Made by a program: the position numbers and the translations under genes. Shown piece by piece: positions 1 through 5,666 of a stretch of 5,886 nt of DNA. The notes under the pieces are model-generated. The model was not told the DNA's origin and did no database searches. It saw only the letters and a program-made list of their open reading frames with translations. Within the stretch, counting starts at the first letter, position 1; each line of letters begins with the position of its first letter. The DNA lies in the NCBI GenBank assembly GCA_027449005.1, contig DAIDML010000180.1:1-5886 (forward strand), given 5' to 3'. The DNA comes from Erysipelotrichaceae bacterium. GTDB taxonomy: Bacteria; Bacillota_I; Bacilli_A; Erysipelotrichales; Erysipelotrichaceae.

Positions 1-2127
1 AAATGAGGATACTTTTCAGGATGTTCCATCGCATCAATGAGTTTGGCACGATCAAGCACATTCACATTCAAGTGATGGGCTTTCTGATTAAAGTAACCAT
101 CCATGACATTCACAGCATTCTTAATTTGAGTATCTAAGTCATGACCTAACGCTGTAGGAACAATGGAGAAGGTGTTACTCACACCATCTATGCAAACCTC
201 TTCATAAGGAATCTTAGCCACAGAATTGAGCGAAGCCAAAGCTCCTGATTGATCACGACCATGCATTGGATTGGCCCCAGGAGCGAACGCTTCACCAGCT
301 TTACGACCATCTGGGGTTGATCCTGTCTTCTTACCATACACCACATTGGAGGTAATGGTTAGGACGGATAAAGTATGCTTAGCCTGACGATACAAGGGAT
401 GAAGTTTGAGGTAGCGTGAAAAACGAGTCACCAAATCAACCGCTAACTCATCCACACGATCATCATCATTTCCAAAACAAGGGAAATCCCCTTCAATAGT
501 GAAATCAACGGCTAAACCTTGTTCGTTGCGAACAGGTGTAACCTTAGCGTACTTAATCGCACTCAGTGAATCCGCAACCACACTCAGTCCTGCCACACCA
601 AAGGCCATTAAACGCTCAACATGGGTATCATGCAAAGCCATTTGAGCTGATTCATACGCATATTTATCATGCATGTAATGAATCACATTCATGGTTTGAG
701 TGTAAAGCTTTGCGGTTCTTTGCAGAATATCATCAAAGTTCTTCATGACTTCTGTATAGTTTAGTGCACCTTCACTGAGTTGAGGTACATCATTAAACAT
801 GACCTTACCACTCAACTCATCCACACCACCATTGATCGCAAGCAACAGTGCTTTCCCAAGGTTGGTTCTTGCACCAAAATACTGCATGTTTTTTTCCAAT
901 AGTCATGGCACTAACACAACAGGAAATACCATAATCGCATCCAAAGAGTGGACGCATAATATCATCATTCTCATATTGAATCGCCCCGGTTTCAATGGAC
1001 ATACGAGCACAATAGGCTTTAAAAGGAGCCGGCAAGGATTCACTCCAAAGAATGGTCATGTTTGGTTCTGGAGCAGGACCTAAGTTGGTAAGGGTATGTA
1101 AATATCTGAATGAGGTCTTGGTGACCAATGAGCGACCATCCACTCCCATTCCACCAATGGATTCAGTGACCCATGTTGGATCTCCCGCAAACAGTTCATC
1201 GTACTCAGGTGTTCTTAAGTGACGCACTAAACGCAACTTCATGATGAACTGATCAATCAATTCTTGTGCATCAAGTTCAGTAATCAGACCTGCTTTTAAA
1301 TCTCTTTCAATATAGATATCTAAGAATGAAGCCGTACGACCCAAAGACATCGCAGCCCCATTGCTTTGTTTAACCGCTGATAAGTAAGCAAAGTACAACC
1401 ATTGAACGGCTTCTTTCGCAGTGGTTGCTGGAGCAGAAATATCACAACCATACGTTAATGCCATGTCCTTCATGTCTTCTAGTGCGCGGATTTGATTAGC
1501 AACTTCTTCTTTAAGTCGCATCCCCTCTTCCGTAGAGATGTCCAATGTCTTATGATCGTTTTTCTTGCCTTGAATGAGAGCATCTACACCATACAATGCA
1601 ACACGACGATAATCACCAATGATACGACCACGACCATACGCATCTGGAAGTCCTGTCAATAATCCTGTGGAACGTGCAGTGAGCATCTCTTTGGTATAGA
1701 CATCAAAAACACCTTGATTATGCGTCTTGTTCCAATCCTCAAACGCTTCTTTTAAGTGGGTTGGTACCTCTCTTCCATATGTTTTTAAAATGGATTCTAC
1801 CAGTCTAAATCCTCCATATGGATTAATGATTCTTTTCAGTGGAGCATCACTTTGTAACCCTACAATAACTTCATCTTCTTGAAGAATATAACCAGGTTTA
1901 AAATGATTCACTCCAGAAACATGCTCTAAATCTATGTCTAAAACACCCAATTTAATCTCTTGAGCTAATAATGATTCACACGTTTTCCATAAGCGGTTTG
2001 TCTTAGGCGATATAGGGGCTAAGAAGGATTCATCTCCATCGTAATGGGTTAGGTTAGTCTGAATAAAGTTTTCAACGTCAATGCTTGTTTGCCAAGGTCC
2101 TGATGCGAAATCAAAGTTTGTTTTCAA
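1..2127 (-). CDS. pflB: Pyruvate formate-lyase (formate C-acetyltransferase), frameshifted in this sequence and cut off at the left window edge
   Basis: Pyruvate formate-lyase is a cytoplasmic glycyl-radical enzyme that converts pyruvate and CoA to acetyl-CoA and formate under anaerobic conditions. The start is TTG at 2127: AAAGGAGGAG lies 5 bases before it, and the upstream in-frame ATG at 2154 would put this ribosome binding site inside the gene. The N-terminal half carries family motifs such as [20 protein letters not shown] and the catalytic cysteine pair in [13 protein letters not shown] (about residues 403-404). Seven A instead of six (plus-strand T run 889-895) then shifts the frame, giving a stop at 817-819. 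In the +1 frame, from 887 down to 1, the protein continues without any stop as [20 protein letters not shown], then [40 protein letters not shown] and [18 protein letters not shown]. Frame-corrected, 708 residues are visible; the glycyl-radical motif (RVSGYA type) lies beyond the edge. Family assignment is certain. Whether the frameshift is real is not. A -1 slip on the A run would not restore the frame, because a +1 shift is needed. Confidence 0.96.
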
Positions 2128-2142
2128 TGCGTCTCCTCCTTT
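2118..2142 (-). promoter_or_regulatory. Strong ribosome binding site and TTG start of pflB
   Basis: On the minus strand AAAGGAGGAG is followed by ACGCA and then TTG AAA ACA AAC. The near-complete anti-16S complement at ideal spacing decides the start as TTG at 2127 rather than the upstream ATG at 2154. A strong site paired with a weak start codon is common in low-GC Gram-positive bacteria. Confidence 0.85.
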
Positions 2143-2224
2143 GAAGATAATCATATCTTATCATCCCAAAGAAAAGAACTCCAACACTTTCAAGATGGTA
2201 GCGTTTTCAAGAGTTCAATCACAC

Positions 2225-2252
2225 ATTTATTGTGATTTAACTCACAATAAAT
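2225..2252. promoter_or_regulatory. Palindromic operator upstream of pflB, Rex-like or Fnr/CRP-like
   Basis: Two perfect 11-base arms, ATTTATTGTGA and TCACAATAAAT, flank a 6-base spacer (TTTAAC). The core TTGTGA-N6-TCACAA matches the TGTGA-N6-TCACA pattern bound by Fnr/CRP-family proteins in Firmicutes. It also matches the outer bases of the Rex site (TTGTGAA-N4-TTCACAA), missing one inner base on each side. Both regulator types control fermentation genes in response to oxygen or NADH. The centre lies about 110 bases before the pflB start, downstream of the terminator of the preceding gene, so pflB is its only plausible target. No convincing -35/-10 pair could be fixed between the palindrome and the gene. 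Confidence 0.7.
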
Positions 2253-2263
2253 CAAACAAGTCT

Positions 2264-2288
2264 AAAAAAACCATCGTTAATGATGGTT
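2264..2288 (-). terminator. Rho-independent terminator after the DUF2200 gene
   Basis: Read on the minus strand, AACCATC-ATTAAC-GATGGTT forms a 7-bp stem with a 6-base loop, running straight into a run of seven T. It begins 12 bases after the DUF2200 stop codon and separates that transcription unit from pflB, whose operator lies just downstream. Confidence 0.85.
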
Positions 2289-2300
2289 CATCTGATTTCA

Positions 2301-2651
2301 CTATTCTTTAGGAAAGATCTTCTCTAGTGGTCTTCCTTTAGCACAATCATCCACCAGTTTATCAAGAATACGAATGTGTCGCATCAAAGGATCTTCAATG
2401 GTTTCGACTCGAACACCACAAATGTTACCTTTAACACGATGAGCTAATGGATGAATATGAGGAGCTTTTTCAAAGAATTCACGGTTGGTGCGATGATCAT
2501 TCAAAGCTTCCTTTAAAGTGTGCTCATCATACCCCGTATGCCAATAAATGAGTTCATTAAGTTCTTCTACACTGCGACCTTTGCGTGTTACTTTCGTAAC
2601 GTAGAGTGGATAAATGGAAGAAAAAGCCATATCAAAAATTTTATGATGCAT
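2301..2651 (-). CDS. DUF2200 family protein
   Basis: This 116-residue cytoplasmic protein belongs to the DUF2200 family, whose function is not known to me. Hallmarks seen are HKIFDMAFSSIYPLYVTKVTRKGRS near the N-terminus (residues 3 to about 27), the segment ELIYWHTGYDEHTLKEAL, and the C-terminal block ICGVRVETIEDPLMRHIRILDKLVDDCAKG. The length is that of the whole family domain, so the gene looks intact. The ATG at 2651 is chosen because AAAGGAGG stands 4 bases before it; an upstream in-frame ATG at 2729 would extend the gene through the preceding one. It starts 10 bases after the stop of the DUF4177 gene, with its ribosome binding site touching that stop, so the two are almost certainly co-transcribed. 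The unit ends in a clear terminator. Confidence 0.92.
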   Translation of the reverse strand: MHHKIFDMAFSSIYPLYVTKVTRKGRSVEELNELIYWHTGYDEHTLKEALNDHRTNREFFEKAPHIHPLAHRVKGNICGVRVETIEDPLMRHIRILDKLVDDCAKGRPLEKIFPKE

Positions 2652-2661
2652 ACACCCTCCT

Positions 2662-2853
2662 TTAAAACTCTCTTTCAAAGACAAGTTCAATGTAGTCAGC
2701 AATGCCTTGTGCATACAGTGGAGGCGCAAACATATGAACGAGTCTGAAGCCGAGTCGACCTTGTTCTATAATGATGGGATGATAATCTTCTTTAGGTACA
2801 CGTCTCATCATCTTATCTTTAAGTTCTATTTTGATAATCTTATATTCAATCAT
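2662..2853 (-). CDS. DUF4177 domain protein
   Basis: This 63-residue soluble protein fits the small DUF4177 family: MIEYKIIKIELKD at the start, a PKEDYHPIIIEQGRLGFRLVHMFAPP core (residues 20 to about 45) and a closing ADYIELVFERE strand. These proteins are about 55-65 residues long and have no established role. The ATG at 2853 has AGAGGTGA a few bases upstream, and this site overlaps the stop of the preceding remnant gene (gap 10 bases). It stands 10 bases before the DUF2200 gene, so it lies in one operon. With the upstream gene truncated, the operon may have lost its original promoter; I see no obvious replacement. Confidence 0.88.
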   Translation of the reverse strand: MIEYKIIKIELKDKMMRRVPKEDYHPIIIEQGRLGFRLVHMFAPPLYAQGIADYIELVFEREF

Positions 2854-2863
2854 ACGTCACCTC

Positions 2864-2992
2864 TTATTGTATTTTATCACACAGTTCAATGGCTTTGTAC
2901 GCACCATGGTACACTTTTTGCTCATGTAGCTTCAAAATTGTTTGATTCATGGCTTCCAATCCATATAAATCATCTAAGGGTGTACTTACCAT
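2864..2992 (-). pseudogene. 3' remnant of an unrecognised gene, 5' part lost at a junction
   Basis: The frame from about 2990 to 2864 reads like the C-terminal end of a normal protein: STPLDDLYGLEAMNQTILKL, then HEQKVYHGAYKAIELCDKIQ and stop. Upstream of about 2990 the same frame is merely the antisense of the galK remnant, so the true 5' part is missing. The listed ATG at 2992 is the nearest in-frame start (42 residues), but its upstream sequence is a poor ribosome binding site; a TTG at 3046 would be a further candidate. I do not recognise the family. Its stop overlaps the ribosome binding site of the DUF4177 gene, which suggests it was the first or a middle gene of that operon. It could alternatively be a small independent gene, but the head-to-head break with galK favours a remnant. 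Confidence 0.45.
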
Positions 2993-3359
2993 TTCTTCAG
3001 TGAGCAAAAACGAGTCATGACTGCTACAGAAGCATTGAATACTCAAGATTCATCCTTATTTCTTCAACAAATCAATGATTCTGGACACTCTTCCTTTGAA
3101 TACCTAAACAATGTCTTGCATCCACAAAGCAACACTCATCACATCGCAATAGGACTTGCGATAACACAACGACTCCTTCATCCTTTTGGAGCAAGTCGAG
3201 TTCATGGGGGGAGGATTCGCAGGATCATTTCTATGCATTGTTCCAAAGAGTATAACCCGAACATTAAAAACAATAATGCAAGTTCAATTTGGAGCAGAGT
3301 GTTTCATACAATGCAAGATACGAAAGCATGGATTGATATGTCTTACTTCTATCAAATAA
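2984..3359 (+). pseudogene. galK: Galactokinase 3' remnant (5'-truncated and frameshifted)
   Basis: Galactokinase phosphorylates galactose in the Leloir pathway. The plus strand from about 2984 reads TYHFFSEQKRV, then ALNTQDSSLFLQQINDSGHS and SFEYLNNVLHPQSN, and ends at ASRVHG. This matches the C-terminal third of Firmicutes galactokinases (HFF..N.RV, ESGRSS..YLQNV, RVHGGGFAG). A G run of six instead of five at 3206-3211 then shifts the frame. The next frame continues as GGFAGSFLCIVP, completing the GHMP-kinase C-terminal glycine motif, and ends MQVQFGAECFIQCKIRKHGL to the stop TAA at 3357-3359. About 125 residues of a protein normally near 390-430 remain. An in-frame stop at 2975-2977 and the loss of homology before 2984 mark the truncation. 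The fragment cannot make a working kinase. It is the only plus-strand gene remnant in the window and is followed by a terminator. Confidence 0.85.
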
Positions 3360-3389
3360 AAATGCCATTCATTGGCATTTTTTAGTCGT
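3358..3389. terminator. Bidirectional rho-independent terminator between galK remnant and the poly-Asp gene
   Basis: The arms AAAAATGCCA (3358-3367) and TGGCATTTTT (3373-3382) pair perfectly over 10 bp around a 5-base TTCAT loop. On the plus strand it ends in six T and follows the galK stop at once. On the minus strand it follows the stop codon of the poly-aspartate gene (3382-3384), which lies within the structure, and runs into T-rich sequence. It therefore serves two convergent genes. Confidence 0.88.
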
Positions 3390-3864
3390 CATCATCATCG
3401 TCATCATCATCGTCATCATCATCATCGTCATCATCATCGTCATCGTCGTCATCATCATCATCATCATCGTCGCCATAATCATCATCGTCATCTCTACTGT
3501 TGTATTCAGGGAATACATTGCGAATACGTCGACGCAACACCACCAAACGATATGCATCCACTTCTAAGACATGATTTTGATTGTTGATCATGACATTCAC
3601 TTCATACACAAGAGGCTGTTGATTGACTCTTAAAGTGACACTCTCTATACGATCAACATCAAACTCCTCATCAATAAATTCAATCAAATCATCAAAACTC
3701 ACGATCTGAGGTTCTAAGATAAGATTCACCTCTTCATCATCCAATAGCTCAACTTGTGTCGGTAAAGAAGCATTGAAACTAGCTAGCAAAACAGTATCAA
3801 GCAGAACAAAAAGAGCAAGCAACAACACAAAGATGAGACTGATTTGTTGTAATCTAGTTTTCAT
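3382..3864 (-). CDS. Membrane-anchored PepSY-like protein with a 29-residue poly-aspartate tail
   Basis: This 160-residue protein starts with a short basic end and one hydrophobic segment (about residues 8-30, ISLIFVLLLALFVLLDTVLL), an uncleaved anchor or signal peptide; no lipobox cysteine is seen. Residues about 56-110 resemble a degenerate PepSY domain: VSFDDLIEFIDEEFDVDRIE followed by VTLRVNQQPLVYEVNVMINN and HVLEVDAYRLVVL. The stretch RRRIRNVFPEYNSR leads to DDDDDYG and then 29 uninterrupted aspartates to the C-terminus. The start ATG at 3864 lies inside the last codons of the regulator gene (11-bp overlap), with GAAGGAGA 6 bases before it, so translation is coupled. I infer an extracytoplasmic protein whose tail binds cations or basic envelope components; the sequence does not prove this. 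The gene ends in a bidirectional terminator. Confidence 0.85.
   Translation of the reverse strand: MKTRLQQISLIFVLLLALFVLLDTVLLASFNASLPTQVELLDDEEVNLILEPQIVSFDDLIEFIDEEFDVDRIESVTLRVNQQPLVYEVNVMINNQNHVLEVDAYRLVVLRRRIRNVFPEYNSRDDDDDYGDDDDDDDDDDDDDDDDDDDDDDDDDDDDD
3385..3471 (-). repeat. GAY trinucleotide repeat coding for 29 aspartates
   Basis: Twenty-nine consecutive GAT/GAC codons (20 GAT, 9 GAC) end the poly-Asp gene. The GAC codons are partly spaced with a 12-base period (GAC followed by three GAT on the plus-strand order), suggesting growth by slippage or small unit duplications. Five more GAY codons (3478-3492) lie on the other side of a TAT-GGC interruption. On the plus strand the tract reads as a spurious histidine-rich frame. 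Confidence 0.9.
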
Positions 3865-5605
3865 CTTGATTCTCCTTCACTGATGATCGATAGGATTCTA
3901 TTGTCATGCCAACACGTTGCTTAAACTGAGTATAAAAATAGCGTGGTTCATGATATCCAACAACTTCACTGATTTCTTTACCACTTAACATCGTGGTTTC
4001 TAAGTATTCTTTAGCTTTGTTGATTCTCATTGTGATCAAATAATCATTGATCGCTGTCCCTTGTGTCTCTTTAAACACTTGTCTGATGTACCCAAGTGAA
4101 AACCCACATGCATCTGCACATTCATCAAAACTAAACGAAGATGAGAAAGCATGCAAAGATAGATAATTCATCACTTGCTTCATCAATACCGTTTTAGCAG
4201 TGAGATAGTCATTTTGGCGAATATCCGAATAATAAACAATGTGTTGATCCGATAAAGTGTCTGCGTACTGGGCAGCAGCTAAAGCACTTCGATATGAAGA
4301 GCGTAATCCTTCGATTGATAGACATTGATCACTAATGCCAATACTCTTTGATTCATACTCATCAAGATAATCAAGATCATTGTCACTCACCAGTGATGCA
4401 AATACACCTTCACTCATGATGACCCACCCCTCTTTTGCAACACTCTCTTCGACCATGAGCACCACCACCACTCGAGTAGGGAAAGAAATAAAACTGAAAT
4501 CTAAATTGGAATCAATGTTTGATGAGGAAAATAATGTTTTAAGTGTTGAAGCTTGTTGACTTTGATTAAGATCAACCAATGCAGATTCAATGAGTTCAAA
4601 CTCATCTTTAGCATCATGATAATCTTGTTTCACAAACTGATGAACCATGGATTGAATAGGTGCATAGAAACGTTGCGACAAGAAATGCGACACAAGCAAA
4701 TTAATGAATACAAACACCATAAACAATCCAATGATGACCCGATTAGCATTCACAATGATTGATTCAATCACACGATAAGGAGTCACATGAAAGAAAACAA
4801 GATTATAGTCCTCCAGTTTTGTATAGGCAAGCAATGATTGTGTACCAGCAAACTGATTAAGCACATACTGTGATTGTGTGTTGATTTGAAGTGGATTAAC
4901 ATAATTCAGTGAAGAAGGAAAAGGTTGACCTAACCATTGTTGCGCACTGTCCGCAATCACCACATTATCTTCATTGATAATCAATATCTCATAATCTGAT
5001 TGTGCCCCAGTAAAAAGTGAAGACAACACATCCTCGTTCAAATGCACAACCATCATTTCACTTAACACTCCCAATCCATCATAAGAAGCGAGTGTAAGAG
5101 CTAAAACATACGTTTCATTGATCCTTTGATGATGGAATAATCGTGTTGGATTTGATTGGAAAGATTCAAGTGTTTGATTCAATGAAATGGAAAGGACATT
5201 CTCACTAACATCCGCTAATTGTCCATTCACAGAATTGGAATAGGCCACACTCCCTTCCTTAACATCATAGAATAAAATCGCATCAACTAAAGGATCAGCC
5301 AATGCAGTTTGACTTAGAAACGTTGTAAGGTTAAAGACACTGTTTGGGTTATTTAAAGTGAATTCTTGAATCAATGGATGCTCACTGAATAAAAAAACAT
5401 ATTCTGATACCAAATCATCCAGTAAAGTTTGTGTACCTTGAATTGCTACATTCAATGACTGCGTCGCATACTTCACACTTTGATTTATAAAAAAACTTGC
5501 CATGATGCGAGAAGTCACTAAGGAAAGTAGTCCTATAAGAACAATCCCACTTAACCCAAAGGCAATAATCATTTTCTTTTGTACACGACGTTGACGTTGA
5601 ACCAT
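3854..5605 (-). CDS. Membrane-anchored AraC-family sensor-regulator with extracytoplasmic domain
   Basis: This 583-residue one-component regulator is built as TM - outside sensor - TM - linker - DNA-binding domain. A basic N-terminus (QRQRRVQKK) precedes TM1 (about residues 12-32). A roughly 250-residue loop (39-288) looks like a Cache-type sensor, with LVDAILFYD near 106-114, SDYEILIINEDNVVIADS at 203-220 and LLAYTKLEDYNLVFF at 258-272. TM2 spans about 289-309. A linker follows, then the C-terminal AraC domain (about 477-575). Its first helix-turn-helix is FDECADACGFSLGYIRQVFK, and the second is GKEISEVVGYHEPRYFYTQF with KQRVGMT. The same layout occurs in YesN/AdeR-type regulators of Firmicutes, often tied to carbohydrate uptake or the envelope. 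The ligand cannot be read from sequence. Its stop overlaps the poly-Asp gene start, so that gene is its closest functional partner. The ATG at 5605 is followed by good N-terminal sequence; a second ATG lies at codon 12. The upstream ribosome binding site is weak (AAGG, 12 bases away). Confidence 0.92.
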   Translation of the reverse strand: MVQRQRRVQKKMIIAFGLSGIVLIGLLSLVTSRIMASFFINQSVKYATQSLNVAIQGTQTLLDDLVSEYVFLFSEHPLIQEFTLNNPNSVFNLTTFLSQTALADPLVDAILFYDVKEGSVAYSNSVNGQLADVSENVLSISLNQTLESFQSNPTRLFHHQRINETYVLALTLASYDGLGVLSEMMVVHLNEDVLSSLFTGAQSDYEILIINEDNVVIADSAQQWLGQPFPSSLNYVNPLQINTQSQYVLNQFAGTQSLLAYTKLEDYNLVFFHVTPYRVIESIIVNANRVIIGLFMVFVFINLLVSHFLSQRFYAPIQSMVHQFVKQDYHDAKDEFELIESALVDLNQSQQASTLKTLFSSSNIDSNLDFSFISFPTRVVVVLMVEESVAKEGWVIMSEGVFASLVSDNDLDYLDEYESKSIGISDQCLSIEGLRSSYRSALAAAQYADTLSDQHIVYYSDIRQNDYLTAKTVLMKQVMNYLSLHAFSSSFSFDECADACGFSLGYIRQVFKETQGTAINDYLITMRINKAKEYLETTMLSGKEISEVVGYHEPRYFYTQFKQRVGMTIESYRSSVKENQDEN

Positions 5606-5611
5606 GTTTTT

Positions 5612-5617
5612 ATTATA
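5612..5617 (-). promoter_or_regulatory. Candidate -10 box (TATAAT) of the regulator gene
   Basis: The minus strand has an exact TATAAT six bases before the ATG at 5605, which would place transcription start at or very near the ATG itself. A matching -35 box at 17 bases is not evident (TTGAAA lies only 10 bases upstream). The call is therefore weak; the site may simply be AT-rich leader behind a weak AAGG ribosome binding site. Confidence 0.35.
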
Positions 5618-5638
5618 CCTTATCTTTTTTCAAAATAG

Positions 5639-5658
5639 GGTGGGCATGCATGCCCACC
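5639..5658. terminator. Perfect 20-bp palindrome, probable terminator of the PepSY gene
   Basis: GGTGGGCATG is followed directly by its exact reverse complement CATGCCCACC, eight bases after the PepSY stop codon. As RNA it gives a GC-rich stem of 8 bp with a TGCA loop, followed on the minus strand by CTATTTTG, a weak T tract. It most likely ends the PepSY transcript. Lying about 34 bases before the regulator's ATG, it could also be an operator or an attenuator letting part of the transcription pass into the regulator gene. Confidence 0.6.
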
Positions 5659-5666
5659 TTATAGTA

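Noticed and set aside
889..895. Programmed -1 frameshift on A-AAA-AAA in pflB
   Set aside because: A -1 shift leads to a third frame with an early stop; the conserved continuation needs a +1 shift or loss of one base.
2127..2154. ATG at 2154 as the pflB start
   Set aside because: It would place the AAAGGAGGAG ribosome binding site inside the coding sequence and add nine residues not expected in the family; the TTG at 2127 fits better.
2707..3003. Plus-strand frame of 98 residues
   Set aside because: It is antisense to the DUF4177 gene and the minus-strand remnant, with no family resemblance and no ribosome binding site.
3017..3385. Plus-strand frame of 122 residues as an intact small gene
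   Set aside because: Its first 60 residues are galactokinase but the rest is out of frame; the conserved continuation lies in the next frame, so it is part of the galK remnant rather than a gene.
3385..3492. CRISPR array or other spaced direct repeats
   Set aside because: The repetition is a plain GAY codon run with no spacers and sits within a coding frame.
3369..3557. Minus-strand methionine/threonine-rich frame
   Set aside because: Another frame of the same trinucleotide repeat, nested in the poly-Asp gene and without independent coding signs.
3372..3587. Plus-strand histidine-rich frame (HHHRHHHR...), resembling a metal-binding protein
   Set aside because: It is the antisense of the GAY repeat in the poly-Asp gene, lacks a ribosome binding site and crosses the terminator; the minus-strand frame has a signal anchor, a PepSY-like domain and a coupled start.
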